A DNA stretch of 64,000 nucleotides from the NCBI GenBank assembly GCA_029783825.1, contig JAREIK010000340.1, positions 277,840 through 341,839 on the forward strand, read 5' to 3'. Positions 38,091-51,599 of the stretch are shown here, piece by piece. The first letter of the stretch is position 1. Every line of letters starts with the position of its first letter. The notes under the pieces were generated by a model. That model had not been told where the DNA came from, did no database searches, and saw only the letters and a list, made by a program, of their open reading frames with translations. A program made the position numbers and the translations under genes. Source of the DNA: Sapria himalayana. Taxonomy: Eukaryota; Streptophyta; Magnoliopsida; Malpighiales; Rafflesiaceae.

Positions 38091-38110
38091 ATAGCTATAT
38101 ATATAGCTAT
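38091..38110. repeat. Perfect 20-bp AT-rich palindrome
   Basis: ATAGCTATAT is followed directly by its reverse complement. It could form a small cruciform. No adjoining gene or terminator context supports a specific role. Confidence 0.7.
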
Positions 38111-41100
38111 ATATAATTTATTTGCTCAAGTGTGAAAGAGGAAGGTCCTGCACATAAAAAATATTCCACTGCACAGACCTTTTAAAACCTTTTATGAACC
38201 TGGGGCTCGGACTATTTACATCGCCTGAACCTGCCTTTCTTTCCCTTCATTCGTGGAACTCAACGGTACAGGCATACAGATTGTGGAAAAGGGGAATCAC
38301 CCCACTCTCTTCTAGTGCAGCTGGAGGTCGAGAGCTAGCTAATCGATCAGAGTTTGGTTTCAAAGCGGTTCGAAAAAGTGGATCGAATCGAGAATTGTTT
38401 CATTGCATAAATCAGAGTGTCTTGTATCTGCTCTTCAAGTGATATATTTGATTGAGCCAAAATGTGCTTTTTGAAAGCCGGTAACCGTTGGATAAGATCC
38501 TTTCTGCTCCGCTTAGCAACACGCAATCTTTTTTGATTCACTAACAATTGAGGAGGAATTGAATGCATTAGATTAGATAGTATAGCGCGGGGCTATAGTG
38601 CTTTGCCATGTTCGCAACATCAATTTCCCAGCTATGAGGCTGCCGGCCAGGCGGATAACCAAGTCATATGTCTTGGTTGCACTTATAAATAAAGAATACT
38701 TCGTGAGAACTATTTTTTCAACGATCTCCATTTTCTTTTAAATAAAAAAGTGAGAATGAAAATAAACCAGAATTTGGAATGATTTTGAAAGTCCACCACA
38801 TGGAGCTATCGAAGAATGATATGAAAGATCCAAAGCAGACCTGGTCCTTCCTGTTTTTCCCAGTATAGCATGGAGAGTAAAAAGAAGCTGAGAAATGAAT
38901 GCTTCCTTCTCAAGACCCCTCTCCCTTCATATTCAGTTCCGTTCCTAAAGTCTGAAAAACCCGGTTGAAGAACCTCCAGTCTCCTTATAATGAAGAATTT
39001 GTTACTCTCTCTTTCGAAAAGCCATTCGCCGCACAAAAACCATTTCTCACGCTATACGCCAAGGGAAGAACCGATCTCTTACTAATATGAAGAGAAGAAA
39101 AAGCGTTCGTTTCTTCTCACCGGTAGAATACACCCGAATATTGATCAGGTGACCCGCCGAAATCAAAATGAATTATGAAGAAGCGAACCCAATTTTCTAC
39201 CACCAGATCGGCCGACAAATTAACAGCTTCTAAAGCCGCATTTCGCCAACCATCAGAGATCAAAGCTGTGAAGCGTGGTGGACCACTCCATCACCACATA
39301 GAACTCTCAAGGGCTTTTCTCAATAACCCTTAAAGAAGGAAGAGAGAGGCCGAGCTACGACTAGATACAGAGTCTTATAGGAAAGGAATGAACAGACTCT
39401 ATACTCTTTTTTTTCTTCTATACCTGCCCAATAATTCTTCAGAATCGCAGAATGGAAAGCTGCTCAGAAAAGCTCTCACAGCATGCCTTCAGTTAGCGGC
39501 AATGATAACTATCTCGGCTTCGACAACACAAGACAAACAAAGTAGGTCATCACACGACACACCAGCCTGTCTGAACCCCTAAAACTTAAGTACCCAAAGA
39601 GTCACAGCACTCTCAGCTGCCCTCAACAAAAAGATGAGGAATGACTTAAGGATATGATGCTCAGGAAGTCAAGCAGCAAGGTACCAACCATCGGAAGGCC
39701 TGAGACCCAAAAAAGCATTCGGCCCAAGATCCTAAAAAAAAAAGAATTTCGTAGAAAAGAGAGGAGAACACGCCGTGACACTCAAAGCATGATGCATAGA
39801 GAAGAAGTTTGAGAGAAGTTTTATACTAAATGGGCAACCATTACACCACTCTAGCCACCCACCACAAAGCAGGTTGAAGTGATGAATATTGCTCGGGCAA
39901 TAACAAACCTGCTATATATCTCAGAAGTCTAGCTCATAACAGCCTCCTAGGAGCCAAGCCTTCCCTCCATTTTGATGTGAAAAGGGATATTATATTGTAA
40001 GGAACCTCTCAACTCCAATCCAAGGCTCACTTGGAGAAAGAGAAGTGACTCTAGAAAAATCAAGCAACAACAAGTCCCGAGTTGTAGAATTAAGAAGCAG
40101 CCTTCAGAATCATTCAATGGCTCGCACAAGAGGCCTGAATGCAGACAGAGCGTGTCAGCAAACAACTAAAACGAATTACCTGGAAGAGCCAACACGGGCC
40201 TTCCCCCAATCAGAGACCAAATAAAAACAAAGGAGCTGAATGAGATGCTCCTGAACGAGTTGTATGCAGCTTTGCTAACCTTTTTATTCTCAGGAAAAGG
40301 GAGGAGAACTCTCAGCTACGCCAAAGAGAAGCCGAAGCCGTCTCACAGAAAAAAAGCTTTCAGCCACTGGCTTCTCTAGCTATGGCAAGGAAGGGTGGTC
40401 TACGATCAGGACCAACTCGTCCTTAAGCATAAGACGACGAACGAAGCTCTCTGGTGGACCCGCTATCCTGCACTATTCCGCCAGAAGACTGACAAGCACC
40501 TCACTAAGGCTCAGACTCGCCGTCCGACTCGACTAGCTCTCCAGCCAGAATAGTCACCGTGGTCAAGACCTATATAAAGGCTCGAGTATTCTTCTATCTA
40601 GAGTGCCAGCATATCAGCTACCAACTCAAAATGATCATAATGGCGACGTCACCACATGGTCTCTCCAACACCCTAAGACACTCGGATAGACTCGAAGTTG
40701 CTCTTTCGCAGCCATCAACAAGTGTCCTGATATACATAGAAGACATACAAAAAAAACTCTGCCGACACCTGTTAGAAGATAAAAGACCCACCCGCCAGAA
40801 AGTATCAAATTATTTGCCTCAGAGAGGTCATCTTCTCTCCATAAGTACTATATCGACACATCACAAGGGGCACGTATGTTTCGCCTGATTGTACTAAAAA
40901 GGCCGCACCACAGGTAGTAGATATTATACCAAAGACTCCAGCCAACGCCCTTTGAACGGAAAGAAGATAAGAAAGGAGAAGATCAAAGTTCTGTGTGTGA
41001 AGGGGCTCAGGGTAGGGCGGGCTTTCATGAACCATACGAGCGTAGGCGGGCAGGTGAGGTGGTCGGCCTTAGATAGCGGGGTATTTCCATTATGAGAGGA

Positions 41101-44100
41101 GGGCTACATCTCGCGCCATTTGCCACTAATGTGTGCCTTGTTAGTTATCTGGATTTGAATTGAATCGTGACGAATTCACAATCCTGGCTGCCATCTCGAT
41201 CGACGATTTACTATTAATGACAGCCAAACTGAGACTGAGTGACTTGCTAAAGAAATGGGACAACTTTAGAATTTCAGGCTGGTCTCTCTAATTGAATAAG
41301 ATAACCCTCTCCGAGATCATATGATTCTTCCCCTTAGCCCGTTCCTCTTCTATTGATTTTTCCTACCGACGGATATCAAAAGAAAAACTAGGGCTTACCT
41401 GGAATTTCGTTATTTCTACAGGCTACCAAGACTAAGAGCCCTCCTATGATGATTATACACCGGAAGCTAAAACATAAAACTCAGACCGAGGATCAAGATC
41501 GTTCACGTTCATTTGGGCAAGGTCATCTAACCTAAATGTGGAAAGGAGCTCACAAGCAAAAGAATTCGGAAATCAATCGAACCACTTTGACTTTTGCTGT
41601 CCTATAGTCCGGGGGCCTGCCAACTATTCTTCGCGAAGAACCACTGGCTTAGAGTTCGGTGCTGCATGGAAATAGGCTTTCTGCTCCTATTGGTTATGGG
41701 GCAGACCGTCCTTCCTGACAAAAGGAAAGGAGGCTACAATGGATCTCCAAGAGGGAAGGAAGAATGATTTCTATTTCATTCCATGAAGAAATTCGCAATA
41801 GTTAACCGAATCTTTGCAGTAGCAAAGAAAAAGCAGCAAGCTAAACAAGGAAATGTCAGAATAGATTAGATCGATCAAGACAGGTATCTAGGTAGTAAGT
41901 TGTTCCTATAGGAAGCGCAGCTATTCCACTAAGAGAATAGATAAAGCAACAACCTAAGAGCAGATAATAGTAGCTGCCGCTGATTCCCCGTAAAATCGAT
42001 TTCCTAGACCTGGAAATCTATGCTTTCTGGCTTTTAACTTCCGGTCGGTGCGCCTCCCCTTTGATTCCCAAGCTGGAATTGAACCTACATCTCCGGTGGC
42101 TTTTCTCGGCGCACTTCCCTTTATTTATTGTTATTGTGTTTACTGACAGAGCCCAACGGGAACCTCTGAAAACGAGGAATTTTTACAGTAAGTAGGGCAG
42201 TCAAGGGCTCTTAGAGGATATCTATTTCCATCTGAACTAAGGTTATCCAGGTATCGGCCTTAAGAACATGTGCTAAAGCACCTTTCCGGCGATAAATCCG
42301 CTGAATAAGCTTGTGGGGGAGACTCAGCTGCTAGCTCAGATCTTCTTGTTTCGGCTTTCTTGCTTGTTAATGGGTGGGCCAAAGCAAAGCTCCTAGCGTT
42401 AGCGAGAAAACTACCTATTTCAAGGTATATAATTGCTTAGTGCGCTTTTAAAGTCAGGCTCTAAAGGCTAAGGTAGGACCCAGACCGATAGATTTTTTAT
42501 ATGGGAATGATCTGAAAGCGCGTAAATAACTTCTGAGAGAATCCAGCTTCTTAGGGTCTTCTCTTGAAGAGGTGTTTTACGCACTTGAATCTCTATCAAT
42601 AATAATAGGAAAGAGCTTGCCTGATTAGAATCGTTAGGAAGTGCACTTAATTTTTTGTGTTAGGGTGGGTAAGTATATGCTGCGACACAACTAAAGCGGA
42701 AGACCTCCGGTTGTAACGGAAGCGAAAAGAGGAATTGGTTCGATGGTAGGCCTGGTCCAAGCCTAGTAATAGACCCAAACTCTGAAAAAGAAAGGGTCAA
42801 TGGATCAGTTTATCACTTCGGCCTGCCTTATTCCTTTGAGGATATGCATCGGGGCTAGAAGACTTTGATACAAAACCACTCCGTGAGGTAGAATCTGCAA
42901 ACGGTCAAATTGTTTTTGTGTTTGTATAATAATCCAGTTCAGCCATTTACTAGAGATGGGCGGGATGATGGGTAGAAAGTCTAACCGCCTGGTTTCGAAT
43001 GGGAGAGCAAAAGAGGCGAATCTCAATGACCAGACGAATCCGCAGCAAGGGCATCTGCCAATTATGTTACGCCAGTGATTGTAAAAAAACAGTGAAACGG
43101 GCTTAGAGGCAGCTAGAGACCTTTAAACCTCTATTTTACACCTCCCACGGTGTGGTTAAATATTTATCTGATCAGCAGGTAAAGACTCTCAAACCAAGCT
43201 TTTAAAAGCAAGTACCGTGGCAATACGGCGAAAGCTGCCTAGCTTCTTTCTTCACAGACAGCATAGTGATAAGAAAATGCTAATGCCGTTGAGAGGAGGC
43301 TTTTCTTCGTCTCGCCCATGTGTAACAGCAAATGGTGAACAACGAGCACCAAGCTCTTTTGCCTATTAATGACATTCCTTCCGGATCAAGTTTTGTATAT
43401 TCTGATCGGGTAATTGCATATTCTGATGATTACTGGTTTCGGAACACGTCTTCAAACCAGATGCCTTCTGCAGCCGGATGTTCGACCAAAGTATCAGGCG
43501 ACACATACGCTCAACGGCTTTCTGGAAGTGAGGGAGATGGCGCATACTCAAACGAGGGGCTTTCCCACACTGATTTACCAACCTCTGGGGTCATACTCCT
43601 TCCTTTCCCCAACCCTATCACTTTGACCTCATTTCACCTTTGTATACAAACATTGATAGGGACGAAGTGACTCGAGCAAAGCGAAGAGGGACTATGTGAC
43701 TCGCAAAAGTAGGGAACTGTCTTTTTTTCTCCAACTTACACTACAATTGAAACTGGATCTCAGCCTGGAAAGGTCCTTTTGAAATTTACTTTCCTTTGTC
43801 CGATCCTGCCGACCTTTACTTTGCTTACTTTCCCACTAGCCTCGCCGGCTTTCACAATATCTTTCCTACGAAAGTTCCATTTGAATTTCTTTTCATTTCA
43901 AGAGAGACTTCAGCTGCAACAGGAGTGGATTCGCTTTTTTCCCACTGGCTGAAAGGACACTCCTACTGAGTGGACAATGGCTGCAAGGTAACCAACCTTT
44001 ACCTATAATCCTCTCCCATTAACTCCTAAAGGAGGAATGAATAAGAAAGAATATGATAGTATTCTGCCCTCCCCGTCACCCTGACTTCAAAACTCCCTTA

Positions 44101-45889
44101 CACCCCAATCTGCCTGGATTGCTTGAGGACTGAAACTGGCTTGGCTCCACCACTTGTGCCTGCCCTCGAAAAGTTCTATAAAGGCAAGGGTCAGAGATTC
44201 TCATTTTCCTAGAGACTGCTATGGACCTATTCCCATCTAGGGCAACATCCTATGGATCATCCCATTAAAGAAATTAGGATAAAGGCTTCAGAAAGACTAG
44301 ATGTGCTTACCACTTGAGCTATACTGACTTTGAATTGAAGGAGGGCCTGCGCTTTATAACTTCTTATATTGGGCATTTTACACAGCTTAAGCTCTATTTT
44401 AAAACTTTCCCGAGTAGTGCAATTTCACACTTGATAAAAGGACTGACACTGGCTATCCAATAAAGAAGAAAAATCAAAGACATCAAAGTAGTCCTACCTA
44501 GGAATCACAGATTGATTTTAAATGGGGCCTATCTTTTCCTATTGAAATTGAATCAAGATACTGTTGGGACCGTGATAATCTAGATATATATATATTATCA
44601 CATATCACATCATTTCTCCCGGATTGGGAGAGTCCTCATCAGTGTGAGAGGATACGGTAGTGTTTTTTTTCTAATTCCATATTCCATAAATAGGCATCTA
44701 GATTCCCTTACGTAGGCTCATGCTTTCTTTTACCCTCCACACCACAAGTCCTTTTCAAGTCTGTCTCTCTCTAAGACTCGAAATGAATGAAGATCGTAGC
44801 GAAAGGAGAAATAGATAGTGTGGAGTACTCCGACGTCGTTTTCTTTGTCGAAATGGGATTTGTGTTCAGTGTACCCAAGGTACATTACAATAATGAAGTG
44901 AAGAGAGAACTATTCGCCTGCGGTAGGCAAAATTGGAGGAAGAGTATTCATTCGAAAGCATAAGTCCAGGATTTCCTTCGATGGCGAAACCGGTGGTCCA
45001 GGTGAGTTCGTTGTTTTCAAACCTGCAGTGTCAAAGGCTAAAGAAGACAAAGGCTAGGGATTAGGAGATAGCTTTTTTGATAGCTGGTTTTCACTTCGTT
45101 CCAGAAGTGGGAATAGCAGTAGAAGGAGTGGCATTTCCAACATCAAATCTCCGCATCCAGCAGTTTCGAAGTATTCTTCATATGCCCCGGCAATCGCTAG
45201 GTCTTTCCCATCCCAAGGCGAAGGTACTTAAAAGAAGTCCAAAGAGGAAAGCCGATAAGTGTGAACAAGAAAGTTTCTGTACATCCGGCCTTTCGCGGGA
45301 TAAGGTCTGTATTGGCACAGCTCACATCTTTTGAAAGACAAAGGGCTATGCGTAATCGCTAAACAACAACACTAAAAAAAGGATCCTATTCTTTCTGAGT
45401 GCCAAGCTAAATGCTCACAGCGGATTAGAAGGTAGTTAAGTCCTATCGGACCAGACACTTCATACCTGAGGGATAATTTAGCAAGTAATCTCCTTACATC
45501 AGACTTCCTTTTTATGCTCCGAAGAGGGCTTTTTAGTAAATATTTTGCTGTTAGTAATTATAGGCTTTGATCTATTCTCCCTATTCCTCATTCACTTCCA
45601 AAAGAGCTAACCGTAGTTCTTCGAGTCCCGAGACCAATCAACTCCCACTCCTATTCTCACTTGAATATTTATATACTCTTATATAAGCAGATGCACGGAA
45701 TCGTAAACATATCTTCCTTCCTAATCTTAGAATCGTTCATTCACACGGAACGGTCAGAATAGGACTTGACTAAAAACGGACTAAGGCTCAGGCAAGGAAC
45801 TTATTGCTATATTTCTTTCAAGTCGTGCTTTCTCCTCAGGGTTTCCATCCATGGAAAGAAAAGTAGTAAAGGAATGCTTCTTTTGAGGG

Positions 45890-46148
45890 TCGATGGGACC
45901 AAAGAAGCAAAGAGCCTCCTCATAGCACTACTTCTCAGAGATAGAGTGATAGGCTGAGAAAGCAGTCTATAGTGAAGTTTTCACAAGTAAACTACTTCTC
46001 TGCCCTTGTGGTGCAGTCTCTGTTGAGCTACGGATATGATTTCTGACGAAAGAGTCGTCTTATTGATCGCCGAGCTGAGCTTCGCTTTAGGGTGGGGATA
46101 CTACTTATTAGTTAGATTAGATGGACAGTCTTTCCATGCTTTGTTCTT
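45890..46148 (+). repeat. Dispersed ~255 bp direct repeat, copy 2
   Basis: Near-identical partner of 19906-20159. It differs by a handful of substitutions and a 4-bp insertion near 46073. It contains no recognised gene. Confidence 0.88.
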
Positions 46149-47099
46149 ACAAAGACTAACCAGGAAGTAAGGTTTTCAAGTAGGTATACTAGCAGAGCAG
46201 GAAGATAGGCAAAGGGGGAAGCGACTAGAACTTCTCCTCCCAACATCGCCGGTAAGGCTTTTGAGAAGGCTAGTGTCAGACCTTATTGAAGCGGATAAAG
46301 CTCAATGAAGATTCTAAACTCATGGTAGCTCAGGAGTAATAAAAGGTATGACAAGACTTGACATCCCAAAACTTCGCTCGCTAGCTCGGAACGAGCCGGA
46401 GCGAATGAGGGATTGTACCACAGCTTGCTTGGAAACTAAAAGTCAAAGTAATTCTATTCCTCACTACTCAGCTGCCTTGGTATCCGTGTTAGGAAGACAA
46501 AAACACTCATTGCCACTGCCAAACATGTATGTTGAAGTCTCGGAAATAAGTCATTGACATTTATCGGAGAATCGACAATTCGTCTCGTCTTGGGGAATCC
46601 TAGATCAATCATAGATCTGGGCAGAAGCGCCCTTCCCTAAGCCATAAGATACTTTCTCCTAATCATCGGCGTGACACCTATTCTTTCTTTTCTCGAAAGA
46701 TGCAGCTACGGCCTTTTCGGCTTCGAAAGGCATTGTTGAAATTACACAGCGAACTCAACCAACAAAGGATGGCAGTACTTGAACATCACATTCGCGAAAA
46801 ACCTTGTAACATCACCCCCTAGCAAAGGGGAGAACCCAATCGGTCTGCATCAGCATTTAGCATTGCCTTCACCTTTCAATGGATTGGCTGCAGTAACGGT
46901 TCCCTCTTAAGAAGATCAATAGTCTGATGCCTCGTATCCTTCAAGTGTTTTCCGGAAGAAAAGGAAAAGGCTTCATCTACACTTTTCAAGGGCCAGTTTT
47001 CTTATTGATTTGACATCTTGTCTTGCATGTGCCATCTTGTTAATATCGAATGAAGTAGAGCCAGAATGAAGGGGCGATGATCCGCCCACACAATTGGTA
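46149..47099. other. Spacer, no gene recognised
   Basis: No gene recognised. A 69-codon plus frame (46348-46557) has no known motif. Confidence 0.4.
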
Positions 47100-47915
47100 G
47101 TATGATAGGCAGCCACTTATGCCCTATCCATTCCATACCCAAATGCAACTCTGAAAGGCTATCTATAGTTAACCACCGGTGCTACTTCCTTTGTGAAGTA
47201 TCCCATTCTGACTTCTGTAGGGGATCACAGTTTCAGCATTGCACCTCACTAGGATTTCTTTCTTCCCTTAGAGTCCTTCTAGCGGGTCTTAGTGCCTTCC
47301 TCTCTTATGAAAAGGCTCCCATCCCAAGGCCTTTTATTGATAATCGCTATCCTCATGAAGTTTTGTTCTCCACCCACTTACTCTCACTTTCAGGTCTTTG
47401 GGTGTGCATGCTATCCATATCCCTTGGTCCGTATAGAAAGGATAAACTTGATCCCAAGTCGAACCGCATCTACATTTCTCGTAATGGGACTTTTTGATGA
47501 GACCCCTTTTTCCCCCCTTTCGAACAACTTAAATTGTGCAAAGAAAGAATGATAATTACTCTGAGGGCAATTACACTCTTACTTTACTTTACCGCTCTTG
47601 CAGCCCACTTTCCCTTATGAAACTTTGACAGGTTCTCCACATAACTCAGTTGCTGGTGACTCTACTAAGACTGCTCGATGCCACCTACTCATGATGCTCT
47701 TTCATACACTACAAGCATGCCCACTCAGCTACACAAGCTTAATAAACAAAGTATTTATAAAGAAAGTCATTCACTGAATACTTTTGCCGCTCAACTCAAA
47801 TCAGTTGCACGAGTGCCCGAAAACTTTCATCAAGCATCTACTGATCCGTCTTGGGTAAAGGCAATGGATGAAGAGTCAGTTGGCATCAATCAGCTTGAGC
47901 TTCCTGAGCCCTAGG
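47100..47915 (+). mobile_element. Ty1/copia retrotransposon pol remnant
   Basis: On the plus strand, about 47380-47510, the residues FQVFGCACYPYPL, YRKDKLDPKSNRIYISRNGTF and FDETPF match the C-terminal end of copia integrase (consensus LRVFGC-CYP--RPY---KLDP-S--C-FLGY). Downstream, ARVPENFHQASTDPSWVKAMDEE (47678-47914) matches the start of copia reverse transcriptase (EP--F-QA--D--W--AM-EE). The blocks lie in different frames with spacer between them. The YVDD catalytic region and LTRs are missing. This is a dead fragment with both copia pol landmarks in the expected order. Confidence 0.85.
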
Positions 47916-48768
47916 TTGAGTTGAAAGCAAGTTCGAGCCTCAGTGCCCGAAACACTCTTTTATAGGCTAGAGGCCGGGATTCTTATTAGATAGATCGGCT
48001 TGCTATTATCTAGTTTTCCATGCTATATATTCAGATAGGGAACCCCCTTTATGAACTGAAAAGTAAGCTTATTCTCGGTAGATCAGGAAAGAGCCTTCAA
48101 ACCCCGGGGAAGGGAGGAAAGGCGGCATATAAGCGTCATCTTCTTCTATAACTATCACAAGTCTCTAGGCCTGAGTCTTCTAAGCTTCGAGTTTAAACTA
48201 TAACTAAGAAGCTGATGTCTTGGCCGAGTCTTCTCCCTAGGATCCGCTTCAGGGAAACTCCTAAACTCAAGCCGATTCGCAGAATTGTTCTCCCAGCCTG
48301 GAATTCCCTACTTCGGCATCACATTTTTTTAGAAGTATTTTTTTCTAATTAAGAGAGCGTTGGAGGTCAGTCAAGAACAAAGCTTTCAATTGAAAGATAG
48401 AATGCTAAATTAACTTTTAAATCTATGGCATTATCTGCCTCTTTTTTTTTATTAACCTTCCTCGGACAGTCAGGCAGTTCATTCACAGCTTGCACCATGG
48501 ATTCGAGCACAAGAATAGAGACTGCCAGCTTCCTTTCCTCTTGTTCGATGATTCCATCTTCCTGGCCTTGCTTGCCTCATGCGAGAAAAGAATGAAAGTC
48601 AAGTGCTAACATGCTCACACCGGTCATGGGGAATGCCGCATCTGAGACCGTCAAAGTAGCTCTTTGTCCAATTCTGGTCTTGGATCCGCTTTTTCTCCTA
48701 AGCAAATAGCAGCATTTCCTATTTCTTTGTCCCATGGACTGGACCTCTTGATTTTTTTTTATTCGGAA
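47916..48768. other. Spacer, no gene recognised
   Basis: No gene recognised between the copia remnant and the nad9 stop position. Confidence 0.45.
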
Positions 48769-49340
48769 TTATCCGTCGCTACGCTGTTCCCAAGGACTAG
48801 CCTAATCGAAATTGCGAAATTCTTGGGCAATCTCGATGGGTTCATAAACTACAGGTTTCTCTAGATCATCATAGCGTACTTCCACATATCCACTAAGAGG
48901 AACATCTTTTCGTAATGGATGACCCTCGAAACCATAATCTGTTGATATACGGTATAGATCCGGATGATTGATGAAAGAAACACCAAACATATCCCAAACT
49001 TCTCACTCCCACTGGCCGGCTGATGGAAATAGACTTACTACCGAAGATATTCGTCTGACTTCGTCTGCACTGGTTTGTACACGAATGAGTGAGTTATACC
49101 GAGTACACAGAAAATTATAGACTGCTTCAAATCTGAGTTTTCGAGAGGGATGAACAACTCCGCAAATATCGATCGAAACTTGAAACCTTGTATATGTATG
49201 CAATTTCAGAAAGCACAACAATTTCAAAAGGTAATCCGAATTGGTATCAAATCTATTCCCATGTTCCGATCTTTCTATTTTTTTAACCATTTCTTGGGGA
49301 TAGTCACCCAACTATATTTGAAAATGAATTGGTTATCCAT
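48769..49340 (-). pseudogene. nad9: nad9, pseudogene
   Basis: NADH dehydrogenase subunit 9 (30 kDa subunit of the complex I peripheral arm). From the ATG at 49340 the minus strand reads MDNQFIFKYSW..PKKW, then loses frame by one base in an A-run near 49276. It continues with ERSEHGNR, LLCFLKLHTYTR, IDICGV, RYNSLIRVQTSADEV and SLFPSAG. An in-frame TGA at 49003-49005 replaces the arginine of the [11 protein letters not shown] block (CGA to TGA). [21 protein letters not shown] and [10 protein letters not shown] follow. A TAG at 48802-48804 replaces the F of FDFASPWEQRSDG, whose last residues and natural TAA are still readable to 48769. Length is close to the normal ~190 codons. One frameshift plus two stops make it non-functional as read. 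Confidence 0.92.
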
Positions 49341-51599
49341 AAATCAAGCTTTCTTTGAGTTGAGTTCCGCTTCTCGCTCTAAAAAGGAAGAAATACTTGT
49401 CGGAAATCGCCGGTTGGGTTTGTCCAACCAAGAAAGGCATGGGAGGGGCATTGCTTGAGCTAAGTCAAGCTTTTTCCAAGTGTTGTCAAGATGGGCTACC
49501 TAGAAAGTAAAAAAGAAAGAGGAAAACTTCTTTCACTGCACCACTTTCTCTCTGTTTACGCGAATCCGCCGATTCAAGGCTAGGAACGTTGGCATCAGGA
49601 TTGTTGACAAAAGTCCCCGCTGTCTCTTCCACATTCGGCTGCGGGCCAGAAGGAATTGCCTTGAAATTCAAGATGAATCATCATGAGTAATCTGAGGAGC
49701 AGTAGGTGAAGCTTTTTCTCATGGGAACTTGCTGCCCAATGAGGAAAAAGCGCGGCAGCTTGAGCAGCTTGTAGAACATTGTCTGAAGAGCTCACTGAAA
49801 TGTGGTTGAGAGCTCCTAGGATCCTTGGGCTTTTCTTTCTCGGTTGATACCAGATCCTCCCTATGAAAAGGAGGCAATCTTTCCTCGAAACTTTTACGAT
49901 CCTAGTGTGAGTGGATGTGTACCACTTGAACCAGGGGCTTCCACGCCTTTTTCTGGCTGACGTTCAGAGGTCCCCATGGACTGATAATGAGGAAGTCAAG
50001 CATAGAATTCAATGTGTTCAGCATTTCTTTAAAGATGAGGAAATGTCTGGCATTCGAAAGGGCTTCAGACTCGACCTGAAAGGTGCCAGTAACATCTATT
50101 GGACCAGACGGAAAGACAAACTTTCTTGTAGCATGCATGGGTTCCCGTATACTTTTGTTTTGCTTTCATTCGACTCGATCCCTTCGTGCCCGACTTTCAT
50201 GTGTGAAGCATATATCGATCTAATATGTCAATAGTTCCGAAATCAGTGGTCACTAGCTCGAAACAGCCAACTCACTTCGCCTACGCACTAAAGGAAAAAG
50301 GATGCTGATCTGGATCAGCATACTTCTGACGTCCTTCCCCTCTCTTTTGTTGTAAGCTCTTGGTGCCTGCTTTAAGAAAAGAAATTGAGCTCGTTTCTCA
50401 CTGCTTCCTTTTGGTTCCACTGTAGCCGTGCGGATTATTCCATGTTTGTTCGTCGACGTGATGGTCCTCCTCCTTCTTTTATACGTTAACGACAAGGGAA
50501 TGATTATTCTCTTTTCTTTTCTTTAATCAATGAGCTTGGCAACCATCACCATCATCCGCTGCATGACTTTCTCGGCATGGAGGTCTCTCGTTCCACCTCT
50601 GTACTTCGCCTAACCCAAAAAAAGTATACTCTTTCATTCTTATCTCGTCTATCCTGCCCTGCACTACGCCTATATCTCCAGGTGCCAAGCTCTCCGCCCC
50701 TAATCCTAGAAACCTATAACAAAATAAGGCAGGCTGCCCTGACAACCGATGCTCTACCTCGGGCAGAGCTTGGTCGGAATCTCCTTTCCTGGAGCGCTCA
50801 GAAGCAGCCCCTTACTAACCTCTTAATCTAGAAAAAAGCCCTATAAAGCAAGAGCAAGCTGCTAGAAGTAGCACGCTAGCGCTTGACTAAGATAATAGAA
50901 TCTAAAGGCTCTTCTCATCGATAGTAGTTTATTTTCAGGTACAAAAAGAAAAGAAACATTTGAGACCTCTTCTTACTTTCCATTTTTCAACAGCAATTAC
51001 ACATTCCCTCGGCCTCTGATTACAGTCGAAGTGCCATTGCCCCTAGATATATGAAGAACCTATCTGCACCTTCCAATTCTTACTTTCAGAAGAAAAGAGG
51101 AGGTGATGACCCGATCCACCAAATATCTGAAATGTTTGCAAACAAGGATATAGTCGTGACCAACACCACCTTTTCCTGATCATCATGGATTTTTCCCTTC
51201 CCTTTGCCATTCTTTTATGGGCACTAAAAGACTCAAACGACTTAAGCAGACTTTCCGGTCACTGATCATGATCAGTCCTTTTTACTCTCACTGCTACAAA
51301 TTCTTTGATAAGATTATCCATCTTTTCTCAGTGCTGAGACAACCTCGTCCCCTCTTGCTTGGAAAAAACTGTTTCCGAAGAAACTTCATGTTGACCATTG
51401 TCACTGATCATACATTCTCTGTGGAGTCTCCCCGATTTCTCATGCGGGAGTACCTTATCCTTTACCACCATTAGCACGGCTTCGAAGCCTATCTACAACT
51501 ATGGTTGCTGTTCATATGCTTTTGCTTTCTTTTGTTATTTTGCTACAAAAACTTGATTGAAGAAGCTATTAGCGCCAGATCTGCGGGCTTATCTTTTAT
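49341..51599. other. Spacer, no gene recognised
   Basis: Expected nad1 exon 5 (downstream of matR in the usual arrangement) was looked for on the minus strand and not found. Open frames up to 107 codons (49911-50234 +) are unrecognised. Confidence 0.4.

Larger units (their letters stand above)
32603..45889. other. Long spacer, no gene recognised
   Basis: Over 13 kb without a gene I can identify. Open frames are at most 112 codons and show no family motif; the 73-codon minus frame at 38347-38568 is basic and protein-like but unrecognised. Small features include a perfect 20-bp palindrome (38091-38110), an inverted repeat GTGATAAT/ATTATCAC around an AT run (44572-44601), and copies of the GAATCGCTTAGCGCGC family near 34923, 37634-37671 (inverted) and 42431-42475. 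A 19-bp word AAGGGTGGTCTACGATCAG near 40391 also occurs near 3468 and 8966. Confidence 0.4.

Noticed and set aside
42070..42110. T-arm-like GATGTAGGTTCAATTCC on the minus strand
   Set aside because: The 5' half of a tRNA could not be found within the proper distance.
44296..44345. tRNA 5'-half-like word on the minus strand (AGTATAGCTCAAGTGGTAAGC)
   Set aside because: No anticodon arm, T-arm or acceptor pairing follows; insufficient for a tRNA call.
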